A DNA stretch of 27,812 nt from an uncultured Dysgonomonas sp. (GCA_937995835.1 CALKIV010000063.1:1-27812); one strand, 5' to 3'; numbered from the stretch's first letter, positions 16,619 to 25,400 are shown. Made by a program: numbers and translations. The notes: a model not told the origin generated them from the letters alone.

Positions 16619-18598
16619 TTATTGCCTCTTTTTGAGATACAATGAATCACCTCTGGCAACATAGTGCCATGCCAAACGCATAAAATTGTTATATTCTTCA
16701 TTCCACTCAAAAGAGTCTATTTCTGATTCACCTTCCTTCAAAGTGTTAAGATTCATGCTTCGAACTTTGACGCCATCATATTCGTACACACTAAGACTGT
16801 CGATAACTTTACCACAACCAATTCCCAGATGTTTATCTGCATCAAACATCGAATAACCAAAACTATAATACTCAAACCCTTCTGGCGCTACCATCTCAAT
16901 CAAAGTAGGGAGAACATCTGCATGCCCGCCTGGTGTGCGTAATTTTTGCTGAGGCACCCCATTGCCATAGATAACAAAGGGAACAGAAGATCTTTCATAC
17001 AGATCAGGTGTCGCATTTATAAATTTACGTCCATAATGATCGCCTGTAAAGGCATACAACCCTTTTTCGAATTTGACTTCTGCTTGTTCCATAAACTGAC
17101 CAATAGCCCAATCACCATACCAAACGTGCCCCAGTTCTAGAAGTGGCATTCCATTCTTGAAGTAAGATCGTGCTTCTTCTGGCAAGTCTTCTGGCTTCTT
17201 GTATGGAAACCCTCTCTCATATATATCCACGCTATAAGGAGGGTGATTGCTCACTGTAAGAATCACATTAAATGTATATTCATCCGGATCAATAGTCTGC
17301 ATCACCTTATTGAACAAACTCTCATCCTTTACCCCCCAATCACCAACGCTCATCTTATCATCTTCTATATCAGCACCCGTATAGACATTATCACAACCTT
17401 GATAACTAGTGAAATTTCCTATATCCTCCCAAGAGGCATACCCTCCATAAAACATATTAGTTTGATAGCCCAACTTTTTAAACTGAGCAAATATAGAACT
17501 AACATAAGGTGTATTAGGCTGCGAGAGTGGACTGATAGCAATACCAAAGTTGGGAATCCCCGTCACAATGGTCTGATAGGCATAACCTGTAGCATTATAA
17601 GCCGGTAAAAAGTCTGTAAAAAACGTTCCTTTGGCAGCTAGACCTTTCAAGCTTTCTGCCACTTTAAAATCACTATATTTATCCATCAAAGGCCAGCTAT
17701 CATAGCTCTCCATGATAACAACAAAGATATGCTTTGGCTTTTCGATGGTATCGCCTTTTGCTTTTTTCACTATTACCTCACTCACGAGATTTTTTCCATA
17801 AAACTCAACAAGATCTATTTCTCCAAAAGGATTATTTCCTTCTATTGAGCTTATCTTTTTATAGTCAGAGTATGCATACTTCAATGATCGCAAAGGATTC
17901 ATTATCGTTTTATTCAGAAATGGGCTGGTGGTGGTAGCTGCCCATCTGCGAGTAGTAGCTATACGTCCGAATGTTCCTCTAAAACAGCTGACATACAACA
18001 AGATCAACACAGCTGACACTAAAACAACATTTAAATTGCTAGGTTTTATTCTCTTTAATTGAGCATAGATAAATTCTTTCTTTTCAAAATATCTGAAAAT
18101 AAAGAGACTAACGACAATAGCAAGAATCAAAAAGAAGAGATTTAAAATTGGGTTGTAATATTCAACGATTGTTTTAGCAATTGCCCAAACATCATCCGTC
18201 AGGCTCAGAAACAAGAAATTATTAAACTGATCACTATATACTTTATAATAGTTCAGTGTCACCACACACAGCAATGAGGATAAAATTACAAAGATATATT
18301 GGAACGTTACTCTGATCTTTTTTATCGCGCCGAACTGACCAAAGAGACTTAGTATGAAAGTGAATACCAAAGGAACAAGAAGGAAATAAGAAACAACCGT
18401 ACAATCAAACCTAAAACCAGTGAACAGGGCATTGGCAAAGTCGCCGAATTCAGTTTTAGCCTCTATTTCATGTCGATACAACAGTATAAAAGTAATACGG
18501 TGTATCGTAAAAAAAACAACCGCAAAGAACCAAAAGAAAAGTAGATTACTTACCTCTTTCAAGAAGTCTTCCCATTTTTGATCTTTCGTCATAACCAT
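16619..18598 (-). CDS. LtaS-type membrane sulfatase/phosphotransferase, copy 2
   Basis: 659 aa. Five membrane helices (~20-40, 66-88, 98-117, 148-170, 188-205) are followed by an extracytoplasmic alkaline-phosphatase/sulfatase-fold domain. Metal and active-site residues expected for the LtaS family are visible: Glu297 in VIMESYD, a candidate nucleophile Thr337 in YNATGYAYQT, His452 in SNHPPYS and Asp520-His521 in FTGDHYG. Relatives move a phosphoglycerol or phosphoethanolamine group from a phospholipid to an acceptor. Gram-negative Bacteroidales make no lipoteichoic acid, so the acceptor here is more likely an envelope lipid or glycan, which is inference. ATG 18592 is an alternative start. 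The paralogue ending at 18614 is 15 bp upstream on the same strand. Confidence 0.9.
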   Translation of the reverse strand: MVMTKDQKWEDFLKEVSNLLFFWFFAVVFFTIHRITFILLYRHEIEAKTEFGDFANALFTGFRFDCTVVSYFLLVPLVFTFILSLFGQFGAIKKIRVTFQYIFVILSSLLCVVTLNYYKVYSDQFNNFLFLSLTDDVWAIAKTIVEYYNPILNLFFLILAIVVSLFIFRYFEKKEFIYAQLKRIKPSNLNVVLVSAVLILLYVSCFRGTFGRIATTRRWAATTTSPFLNKTIMNPLRSLKYAYSDYKKISSIEGNNPFGEIDLVEFYGKNLVSEVIVKKAKGDTIEKPKHIFVVIMESYDSWPLMDKYSDFKVAESLKGLAAKGTFFTDFLPAYNATGYAYQTIVTGIPNFGIAISPLSQPNTPYVSSIFAQFKKLGYQTNMFYGGYASWEDIGNFTSYQGCDNVYTGADIEDDKMSVGDWGVKDESLFNKVMQTIDPDEYTFNVILTVSNHPPYSVDIYERGFPYKKPEDLPEEARSYFKNGMPLLELGHVWYGDWAIGQFMEQAEVKFEKGLYAFTGDHYGRKFINATPDLYERSSVPFVIYGNGVPQQKLRTPGGHADVLPTLIEMVAPEGFEYYSFGYSMFDADKHLGIGCGKVIDSLSVYEYDGVKVRSMNLNTLKEGESEIDSFEWNEEYNNFMRLAWHYVARGDSLYLKKRQ

Positions 18599-18613
18599 TT
18601 ATTTTCTATTGAA

Positions 18614-20587
18614 TTATTTATGCAATTTTTGATTGGTTGTTGCCTTCAAAGAGTCCCCTCTAACAATGTAATGCCATGACAAGCCCATCAGTTTGTTATA
18701 AGGTTCTTGATACTCCATTTCATCAAGCTCTTCTTCAGTAAAGTCAGCTAAATTTATCTTAGCCACCTTAGCTTCTTTGGGTGTATGATATAATGAGAGG
18801 CTATCGATAACTTTTTCGAAACCAATACCATATTTCTTATTAGGAGTATACATCGATTCTCCAAAACTGTAATAATCAAATCCTTCTGGAGCGATCATCT
18901 CTACCAATGTTGGAGCGATATCTACATGACTGCCGGGAGTCATATTTTTATCCGGCTCAATACTTTTTCCATAAATAATGAACGGCACAGCCGATCTTTC
19001 ATACAAATTGGGCGAATGGTTGATAAATCGACGACCAAAATGGTCACCAGTGAAAGCGAACAAACTATTCTCATATTTTGCTTCAGCTTTATCTACAAAG
19101 CCACCAATAGCCCAGTCGCCATACCAAAGGTGTCCCATTTCTCTCAAATTCATTCGTCCATCGTGATATTTTTTCACCTCTTCCGGAAATTGGTCTACAG
19201 ACTGATACATAAACCCCTTAGAGTCTACATCTACCGAATATGGGCCATGATAACTAGAGGTCAGAATGACATTAAAGGTATACTCATCCGGATTAATCTT
19301 TTCAACAACAAGGTTGAACAGAGCTTCATCTTCTATCCCCCATGCTCCAGACTCTGATTTGCCTCCTGCATCGGCACCCGAATAAATTTTATCGCAGCCC
19401 ATGTGAGTCGTAAAATCTCCAATATTTTCCCAAGAAAGGAGTCCTCCATAAAACATATTTGTTTTATAACCCAACTCTTTAAATTGAGTAAAAATAGAAG
19501 TCACATAAGGGTCTGTCATTGTTCCAAGTTGGCTTATATTGATACCATTGTATGGAATACCACCCGTGATAGTGCCATAAGCATAAAACGTAGCCTGATA
19601 AGACGGCAAGAAGTTAGAAAAATGAACTCCTTTATTAGCTATTTCGCTCAATCGTTTAGAAAAGCCAAAAGGCTGATATTTTTCCATCAATGGCCATGCA
19701 TCATAGCTCTCCATGATGACTAAAAAGATTTGCTTCGGCTTTTCGATACTTGCTCCCGGTGCTTTTTTAGCGATAACCTGACTCACTGTTTCTGCATCGC
19801 AAACAGTTTGAATGTTATCCTCAAAGGGGTTGCTGCCTGAAATTGTATTTAAATCTTGAAAATCGACATATGCATACTTCAATGATCGATATGGGTTAAT
19901 GATTGTTCTATTTAGAAATGGATCAATCGACACACCTGCCCATTTCCTCATAGCAGGTGGATGTGTCAAGGTACCACGTATACATCCGAAAAAGAAATAG
20001 AGTAACAATACAACGAAAATGGCTCGTGCATATTTCTTTTGTATCTTGTTCAACAATTTGAAAATGGTTTCTTTCTTTTCAAAAAACTTGAAGAGAAGAA
20101 GATAGACAACGGAGATCAATACAAGCAAAAAGACATTCAATAACGGATTATAGTACTCTATAATAGTCGTAAGTATTGCTTGTTTGTCATCTTCAAGGCC
20201 CAAAAAAACGAAGTTATTGAACTGATCGTTAAATTCCTTATAATAGTTGATCGTGATCAGACAAATCAACGTAGAGAGAATAACAAACAAATATTGGCAA
20301 ACGATTCTTATTTTGCGAATCAGATCAAATTTACCAAAATAGGACAAGGATAAGGTTGCCACCAAGGGGATCAACATGAAGTAAGCCACTGCTGTGCAAT
20401 CGAATCGGAATCCCATGAAGAATGTGGAAACAAACTCACTGACAGGCAATGACTCTCCTAATTCTTTACTATATATAAAAATAAATATCGCTCTAAAAAG
20501 GAAAAAGAAGATTACACCTGTAAACCAGAAGAAAATAAGATTAGCAATTTCCCTTACAAAGCCTTCCCATTTTTTACTATTCATCAT
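18614..20587 (-). CDS. LtaS-type membrane sulfatase/phosphotransferase, copy 1
   Basis: 657 aa and collinear end to end with its downstream neighbour: five N-terminal helices, then the sulfatase-fold domain. The equivalent active-site residues are Glu293 (VIMESYD), Thr333 (YQATFYAYGT), His447 (SYHGPYS) and Asp515-His516 (FTGDHFG). All are kept, so both copies should be active. Differences cluster around the candidate nucleophile and the substrate loop (YGTITGGIPYNG here against YQTIVTGIPNFG in the neighbour), which suggests different acceptors or donors. It is the first gene of the pair and has a good -7 element 35 bp upstream. Confidence 0.9.
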   Translation of the reverse strand: MMNSKKWEGFVREIANLIFFWFTGVIFFFLFRAIFIFIYSKELGESLPVSEFVSTFFMGFRFDCTAVAYFMLIPLVATLSLSYFGKFDLIRKIRIVCQYLFVILSTLICLITINYYKEFNDQFNNFVFLGLEDDKQAILTTIIEYYNPLLNVFLLVLISVVYLLLFKFFEKKETIFKLLNKIQKKYARAIFVVLLLYFFFGCIRGTLTHPPAMRKWAGVSIDPFLNRTIINPYRSLKYAYVDFQDLNTISGSNPFEDNIQTVCDAETVSQVIAKKAPGASIEKPKQIFLVIMESYDAWPLMEKYQPFGFSKRLSEIANKGVHFSNFLPSYQATFYAYGTITGGIPYNGINISQLGTMTDPYVTSIFTQFKELGYKTNMFYGGLLSWENIGDFTTHMGCDKIYSGADAGGKSESGAWGIEDEALFNLVVEKINPDEYTFNVILTSSYHGPYSVDVDSKGFMYQSVDQFPEEVKKYHDGRMNLREMGHLWYGDWAIGGFVDKAEAKYENSLFAFTGDHFGRRFINHSPNLYERSAVPFIIYGKSIEPDKNMTPGSHVDIAPTLVEMIAPEGFDYYSFGESMYTPNKKYGIGFEKVIDSLSLYHTPKEAKVAKINLADFTEEELDEMEYQEPYNKLMGLSWHYIVRGDSLKATTNQKLHK

Positions 20588-20621
20588 AAAGACATCGTTT
20601 TGTATGTTTTTTTGAACGGCG

Positions 20622-20629
20622 CAAAGATA
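20622..20629 (-). promoter_or_regulatory. -7 element of the LtaS-type gene pair
   Basis: Perfect TATCTTTG on the minus strand followed by GCGCC, with an expected leader of about 28 nt before ATG 20587. Confidence 0.55.
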
Positions 20630-20685
20630 AACAATATTTCAACGATAACACTTTTAGATATTTTTTATATTTAATGAAAAATGAA

Positions 20686-20714
20686 ACAGCCTAGCATCTT
20701 AGACGCCAGGCTGT
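20686..20714 (-). terminator. Intrinsic terminator of ahcY
   Basis: Stem ACAGCCT/AGGCTGT (20686-20692 with 20708-20714) with a further GC/GC pairing inside. On the minus strand it is followed by TTTCATTTTTC. It lies 27 bp after the ahcY stop. Confidence 0.8.
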
Positions 20715-20741
20715 AACTGTATTTATAATAATCTGTAACAA

Positions 20742-22163
20742 TTAATATCTATAATGATCTGCTTTGAAAGGACCTTCTGTGGACACACCAATATAAGCTG
20801 CTTGAGCTTCTGTCAATTTTGTCAACTTCACACCTATTCGCTCTAAATGCAAGCGGGCTACTTCTTCGTCTAATTGTTTTGGCAAACGATAGACTCCAAC
20901 TTCATAGTTCTTTTCCCAAAGTTCTATTTGAGCCAAGGTTTGGTTGGTAAATGAGTTACTCATTACGAATGATGGGTGACCTGTGGCACATCCAAGATTC
21001 ACAAGACGTCCTTCTGCTAACAAGAATATTGAATTCCCTTTTGGAAAAGTATACTTATCAACCTGAGGCTTCACATTTACATGCTTTATACCCTTGTAAT
21101 TAACTAGATTGTCCACTTGAATTTCGTTGTCAAAGTGTCCTATATTACATACAATAGCCTGATCATTCATAGCTTCCATATGCTCTATGGTAATAATATC
21201 CTTGTTTCCGGTAGTGGTAACAAAAATATTTCCCTCTTTCACTGCCTCTTCCATCGTAGTTACTTCAAAACCTTCCATAGCTGCTTGCAAAGCGCAAATT
21301 GGGTCTATTTCAGTAACAATCACTCTTGCTCCGTAAGAACGCATAGAGTGCGCACATCCTTTACCTACATCCCCATAACCTGCAATAACAGCTACCTTAC
21401 CAGCAATCATCACATCTGTAGCACGCTTGATTCCATCAGCTAGTGACTCACGACATCCATACAAGTTATCAAACTTAGACTTTGTCACTGAATCATTTAC
21501 GTTAATAGCTGGCACAAGTAGTTCTCCTTTTTCCATCATTTGATATAAACGGTGAACACCTGTTGTTGTTTCTTCTGAAACTCCTTTCCAGTCAGCTACC
21601 GTGCGATGCCAGCGCTGGTTGTCTTCTTTTAATATTCTGGCCAGTGTATCGAGAATTACTTGCTCCTCTTTACTCCCTGCTTTTCTATTCTTTAAATAAT
21701 TAGCATCTTTCTCTGCTTCATAGCCCATATGTATCAGCATAGTAGCATCACCACCATCGTCTACAATCACATGTGGGCCTTTTCCTCCGGGGAATGCCAA
21801 AGCTTGCTCTGTACACCACCAGTACTCTTCTAAGGTTTCGCCTTTCCAAGCGAAGATAGGAATACCGGCGGCAGCCATAGCTGCGGCAGCATGATCTTGA
21901 GTAGAAAAGATGTTACAGCTTGCCCATCTGATATCGGCTCCGAGTGCTTTCAGCGTTTCCATCAGCACAGCTGTTTGAATAGTCATATGGAGCGAGCCCA
22001 TAATACGAGCACCTTTTAAAGGCTTTTGTTTTCCATATTTTTCACGAAGTGCCATCAAACCGGGCATCTCATGCTCCGCGATTTCTATTTCTTTTCTTCC
22101 AAAATCAGCAAGACCTAGATCTGCTATCAAATAAGGAAGGTTGGGGAGTAGTTCTTTTTTCAT
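20742..22163 (-). CDS. ahcY: Adenosylhomocysteinase (S-adenosylhomocysteine hydrolase)
   Basis: 473 aa. Reversibly splits S-adenosylhomocysteine into homocysteine and adenosine, clearing the product of SAM-dependent methylation. Recognisable segments: PLKGARIMGSLHMTIQTAVL, QDHAAAAMAAAGIPIFAWKG, DDGGDATMLIH, the NAD-binding Rossmann turn GYGDVGKGCA, and GHPSFVMSNSF, with a C-terminus ending KADHYRY, where the conserved Lys/Tyr reaches the NAD of the partner subunit. The length matches the longer bacterial form with the ~40-residue insertion. I start at ATG 22163; a TTG codon precedes it in frame. The gene is only 8 bp after the guanylyltransferase gene and is probably co-transcribed with it. 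Confidence 0.98.
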   Translation of the reverse strand: MKKELLPNLPYLIADLGLADFGRKEIEIAEHEMPGLMALREKYGKQKPLKGARIMGSLHMTIQTAVLMETLKALGADIRWASCNIFSTQDHAAAAMAAAGIPIFAWKGETLEEYWWCTEQALAFPGGKGPHVIVDDGGDATMLIHMGYEAEKDANYLKNRKAGSKEEQVILDTLARILKEDNQRWHRTVADWKGVSEETTTGVHRLYQMMEKGELLVPAINVNDSVTKSKFDNLYGCRESLADGIKRATDVMIAGKVAVIAGYGDVGKGCAHSMRSYGARVIVTEIDPICALQAAMEGFEVTTMEEAVKEGNIFVTTTGNKDIITIEHMEAMNDQAIVCNIGHFDNEIQVDNLVNYKGIKHVNVKPQVDKYTFPKGNSIFLLAEGRLVNLGCATGHPSFVMSNSFTNQTLAQIELWEKNYEVGVYRLPKQLDEEVARLHLERIGVKLTKLTEAQAAYIGVSTEGPFKADHYRY

Positions 22164-22171
22164 CAACTTGC

Positions 22172-23257
22172 TTATATAAATTTATTATCTTCTTTGAATT
22201 TCAACTTCACATCTGTCACAAATTCTTTAATTCGTTGTTCCTCCTCTTTTTTACAGATCAACAACACATTATCTGACTCCACCACGATGTAGCCTTCTAG
22301 ACCTTGAATAACACCTAGTTTATCTTTAGGCAAAGTCACGATATTATCTTTACTATCATAGAAAAGTGTTTGCGATTGATTAGCCACATTTGCTTGCTCA
22401 TCTTTGTCAGAGATATCATAAAGAGACCCCCATGTTCCCAAGTCGGACCAGCCGAAGTTAGCTGCTTGCACATAAACATTGCTCGCCTTTTCCATCAATC
22501 CATAGTCGATAGATATGTTAGGACAGGCAACGAAAATTTCGTCTATAAATGCCTCTTCTTCTGGTGTTCCAAATTTATCAATTCCACGATCGAACAAGTT
22601 GGTGAGTTCAGGAAGATGGGCTCTCAATTCACTAAGAATTGTTTGAGCATTCCAAATAAAGATCCCAGAATTCCACAAGAACTCTCCACTCTCGTAGAAT
22701 ATTTTTGCCAAATCGAGACTGGGTTTTTCTGTAAACACTTTCACTTTAGTTACCCCATCAAGAAGATCATCACTCATCTGAATATAACCATATCCCGTTT
22801 CAGGACGACTAGGTCTAATTCCTAAAGTCAATAATGTATTATGTGTCTCAACAAATTCAAAAGCAGTCTCTATCATAGCTGTAAACTCCTTTTCATTCAA
22901 AATTAAATGATCTGAAGGAGCAACCACAATATTAGCATTTGGATTTTTCGCTTGTATATGATATGTTGCAAAAGCAATACACGGAGCTGTATTTCTTCGC
23001 ATTGGCTCTAGCAATATTTGGTTTTCATTCATCTCGGGCAATTCAGCCATAGTCATCTCTTTGTAGTTCTGATTTGTCACTACGAGGATATTCTCAACAG
23101 GAACAATCGTTCTAAACCGATCAAAGGTAAGCCGCAAGAGAGATTTACCTGTTCCAAAGAAATCGAGAAACTGCTTAGGCCTAGCCTCACGACTTGCTGG
23201 CCAGAATCGGCTTCCGATTCCCCCACTCATAATAACGCAATAATTATTTTTATTCAT
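22172..23257 (-). CDS. Mannose-1-phosphate guanylyltransferase (GDP-mannose pyrophosphorylase)
   Basis: 361 aa. Makes GDP-mannose from mannose-1-phosphate and GTP, for glycans and for GDP-fucose. The N-terminal nucleotidyltransferase signature MSGGIGSRFWPASREARPKQ is intact, where the Gly-rich loop and the Arg and Lys bind GTP. VVAPSDHLI carries the catalytic Asp, and GYGYIQ, FTEKP and FLWNSGIFIWNA follow. The C-terminal isomerase domain of bifunctional ManC/ManA enzymes is absent, so it is the single-function form. ATG 23257 is preceded by a textbook promoter, and the gene leads a two-gene unit with ahcY. Confidence 0.95.
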   Translation of the reverse strand: MNKNNYCVIMSGGIGSRFWPASREARPKQFLDFFGTGKSLLRLTFDRFRTIVPVENILVVTNQNYKEMTMAELPEMNENQILLEPMRRNTAPCIAFATYHIQAKNPNANIVVAPSDHLILNEKEFTAMIETAFEFVETHNTLLTLGIRPSRPETGYGYIQMSDDLLDGVTKVKVFTEKPSLDLAKIFYESGEFLWNSGIFIWNAQTILSELRAHLPELTNLFDRGIDKFGTPEEEAFIDEIFVACPNISIDYGLMEKASNVYVQAANFGWSDLGTWGSLYDISDKDEQANVANQSQTLFYDSKDNIVTLPKDKLGVIQGLEGYIVVESDNVLLICKKEEEQRIKEFVTDVKLKFKEDNKFI

Positions 23258-23280
23258 CTTGTGTTATATTAAATTTCTCA

Positions 23281-23311
23281 CAAAGTTATGATTTAGGAGA
23301 CTATAAACAAA
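23281..23311 (-). promoter_or_regulatory. Complete Bacteroidetes promoter of the guanylyltransferase-ahcY unit
   Basis: On the minus strand, TTTG (23308-23311) is followed after exactly 19 nt by TAACTTTG (23281-23288), the consensus arrangement. The leader to ATG 23257 is short, about 18 nt. Confidence 0.8.
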
Positions 23312-23372
23312 GTAAAACAAGTAGCAGTTAAAGACAAAAATAGTCCATTATTAAAAATAATAGCAAAAGAAC

Positions 23373-23402
23373 TTTGATATCTAAAAAATATATGTAATTT
23401 TG
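23373..23402 (+). promoter_or_regulatory. Promoter of tRNA-Leu
   Basis: TTTG at 23373-23376, 18 nt, then TAATTTTG at 23395-23402. The tRNA begins 12 bp downstream, so the 5' leader is only a few nucleotides. Confidence 0.7.
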
Positions 23403-23414
23403 CACTGTTTTTGA

Positions 23415-23498
23415 GCCCAAATGGCGGAATAGGTAGACGCACTGGATTCAAAATCCAGCGGGATAAAACCCGTGCCGGTTCGATTCCGGCTTTGGGTA
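23415..23498 (+). tRNA. tRNA-Leu (anticodon CAA)
   Basis: 84 nt, class II tRNA. The acceptor stem GCCCAAA pairs with TTTGGGT (the first pair is G-U), and the discriminator base is A. The D-arm carries GGCGGAATAGGTAGAC, as usual for tRNA-Leu. The anticodon stem CTGGA/TCCAG holds the loop TTCAAAA with anticodon CAA, which reads UUG. A long variable arm (CGGGATAAAACCCG) and the T-arm CCGGTTCGATTCCGG follow. CCA is not encoded. It marks the boundary between housekeeping genes on its left and accessory genes on its right. Confidence 0.97.
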
Positions 23499-23501
23499 CT
23501 T

Positions 23502-23537
23502 TAAAAGCCTGATTTTCTTTTGAGAATCAGGCTTTTA
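23502..23537 (+). terminator. Intrinsic terminator of tRNA-Leu
   Basis: Perfect 13-bp inverted repeat (23502-23514 with 23525-23537, TAAAAGCCTGATT) and a 10-nt loop, starting 3 bp after the tRNA and followed by TGTTTTG. Confidence 0.88.
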
Positions 23538-23601
23538 TGTTTTGTTAAGTAACAGGAGAGTAACAAATAAGATATTCGAGAGACTAAAACACTCTTACAT
23601 C

Positions 23602-23629
23602 TTTGACTTGTTATTTTTATGTATCTTTG
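23602..23629 (+). promoter_or_regulatory. Promoter of the sce7726-type gene
   Basis: Perfect -7 element TATCTTTG at 23622-23629. A TTTG at 23602-23605 is the only -33 candidate, but its spacing (16 nt) is shorter than usual. This element covers the most upstream TTG codon (23603) of the following frame, so translation must begin further downstream. Confidence 0.55.
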
Positions 23630-23662
23630 CGTGACAATATAATATATAATCAATTTAAGACT

Positions 23663-24307
23663 TTGTACGCAAATTCAAGTTCGGCAGAACACATAAAGGC
23701 TAAGGTAATTGACTACCTCATAAGCATACTGACTACAGATTTTGTTGTTGGTAATGAAGTTATGTATGGTACTGAAAGGAAGGTTGTAGATTTGCTTTTG
23801 TTGTTAAATAAATCATTAATCGCAATAGAGATTAAAGGAGAAAAAGACAATTTATTACGGTTGGAGAAACAATTAATCGAATACAAGAAAAACTTCAATG
23901 GGATAATCATTTGTACCACAAATACTCATCACACAAAAATACGAAAGATTGTAAATAATGAGGTTGGTTTACTTCTTTACTCAGAAGGAGAGATAAGAGA
24001 AGTTCGTAAGCCAATCATGCGAAAACGCCTAGATAAAAAGGAGATTCTAAGTTCAATTCCAAGTGTTTATTTAAAGCAAATAGCGAAAAGCAAAATCAAT
24101 GCATTGAATTCGGATGAAGTAAGAGAATATTATCTAAATTTCCCTCTTTATAAAATTCAAGATATATATTACACTTATATGAGCCAGCGATTAAAGGATA
24201 ATTTTGCATTATTTATACAGGAACGCGGACAAGAAAGTCATATTGATGATATACCACTGCTTTCTATACAATCAACTAATATCCAATCTAATTCTCCTTT
24301 ACTTTAA
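23663..24307 (+). CDS. sce7726 family protein, PD-(D/E)XK nuclease-like
   Basis: About 214 aa from TTG 23663. The first 80 residues carry a restriction-endonuclease-fold signature: Glu32 (GNEVMYG), Asp43 (KVVDLLLLL), then Glu56-x-Lys58 in LIAIEIKGEKDNL. The following LRLEKQLIEYKKNFNG has the Arg/Gln/Tyr pattern I associate with the sce7726 family. The C-terminal half is helical and unrecognised. The frame is open further up, but the promoter at 23622-23629 lies inside it, so TTG 23663 is the first usable start; no ATG precedes residue 34. Its last 20 bp overlap the 3' end of the opposing beta-like gene. Probably a DNA- or RNA-cutting enzyme in a defence-type module, which is inference. Confidence 0.75.
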   Translation: MYANSSSAEHIKAKVIDYLISILTTDFVVGNEVMYGTERKVVDLLLLLNKSLIAIEIKGEKDNLLRLEKQLIEYKKNFNGIIICTTNTHHTKIRKIVNNEVGLLLYSEGEIREVRKPIMRKRLDKKEILSSIPSVYLKQIAKSKINALNSDEVREYYLNFPLYKIQDIYYTYMSQRLKDNFALFIQERGQESHIDDIPLLSIQSTNIQSNSPLL

Positions 24308-25394
24308 AAGAGATTCTACGAACTTGTTGCTCAATATGTATATTCATCCTTACTGAAATCCAAAAGCCTGGAGATGATCCAGGAGCTCCACCTAGACTGC
24401 AATTTATTATTTGAGTTATCCCCCAATTGGTATTCCTTAATTCTTTTGGAAATCGAGGGTCATTCACTGCCTGATTTGCTACAATAGTATAAGTGGTTGC
24501 ATAAGCTGTTATACCTTTGGCTCTTCTTTGCCTATAGTAATAAACTTCTTTTTGCAGAGGGACATCAATTCTAGGAATCCATCCCCTAGCCATTGTTACT
24601 TGATCGTTTCTGATAGGATTAATTGCTCCATAATCTCCATACTGAATATCTGAAATCTGTTTGGCAATATATTCATAAATACTCACACTAGAGATTAAGT
24701 ATGTATCATGGTCTCCTCCGCCCATTTCACTAACATTATTAGGGAAGGATGTTGAAGTAACAATGTAATTGATATTCTTATTTTTAGTAAGCAACTTCTT
24801 CATATTAGATATTCTTGAAATCACTTTCTCTGCTACGTTATTATGTGATGCCTGTGGAGCATAACCACAATCAATAAGTATAGAGAAATTCAAAGAAGAA
24901 AGCTCCTCTTTAATTATGTCTAAATCATCATAGCAATACTCATCAACAATAGGACTTCGATAAATCAGACTGTTAAAATGTTTTTTTAATTCTTGCACTT
25001 GTGTCAAGAAATTATTTTCATAATCATCATCTTTAGCATTTATTGCTATGACAGGCACTATTTCTTCAAATATTTCTTCTTGTTTAATTTCTAATAAGAA
25101 TTCCACCCAATTTTTATATCCTTCATTTGGATTAGTTAAATTATTAATCTCTTTAGAAGAAAGTAAGAGCTCATTGGTTAGTGCTATTCCTACTCTTTTG
25201 CCTTTGAAAGTTTTTTTTAGTTTTTCTAGCCTATTATCAAAAGGGTAACAAGTAGTACCATCTATAGTTCTTTTCCTTCCCCTCGTTATTTCTATAATGG
25301 GAAAGATGTATTTGAGAATATTGGGATGTACTTGTTCTACTGCTCGTATCTCTGCTTCACCTGTACGTATTAGTAAATTATAATTTTCCAACAT
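24288..25394 (-). CDS. Beta/sce7725-like family protein
   Basis: 368 aa. The opening YNLLIRTGEAEIRAVEQV followed by IFPIIEITRG matches the start of beta-family and sce7725-family proteins (a G-x-x-E-x-x-A/V-hydrophobic pattern followed by IxPIIE). Further segments include FSILIDCGYA, IVTSTSFPNN and an Arg/Tyr-rich stretch (KEVYYYRQRRAKGI). Alternating strands and helices suggest an alpha/beta barrel-like fold. The biochemical function of the family is unknown. It ends the minus-strand operon, 6 bp after the zinc-peptidase gene, and its end overlaps the convergent nuclease-like gene. As far as I remember, sce7725/beta and sce7726 genes tend to occur together, which fits, but I cannot verify that here. 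Confidence 0.68.
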   Translation of the reverse strand: MLENYNLLIRTGEAEIRAVEQVHPNILKYIFPIIEITRGRKRTIDGTTCYPFDNRLEKLKKTFKGKRVGIALTNELLLSSKEINNLTNPNEGYKNWVEFLLEIKQEEIFEEIVPVIAINAKDDDYENNFLTQVQELKKHFNSLIYRSPIVDEYCYDDLDIIKEELSSLNFSILIDCGYAPQASHNNVAEKVISRISNMKKLLTKNKNINYIVTSTSFPNNVSEMGGGDHDTYLISSVSIYEYIAKQISDIQYGDYGAINPIRNDQVTMARGWIPRIDVPLQKEVYYYRQRRAKGITAYATTYTIVANQAVNDPRFPKELRNTNWGITQIINCSLGGAPGSSPGFWISVRMNIHIEQQVRRISFKVKEN

Positions 25395-25400
25395 AGCCTA

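Noticed and set aside
18926..19357. 143-codon frame opposite the LtaS-type gene
   Set aside because: Shadow frame; similar frames appear opposite the paralogue because the sense sequences are related.
23538..23602. Short direct repeat (GTAAC..GTAAC) after the tRNA terminator as a possible attachment site
   Set aside because: The repeated unit is only five bases, and no copy of the tRNA 3' end is found elsewhere in the window.
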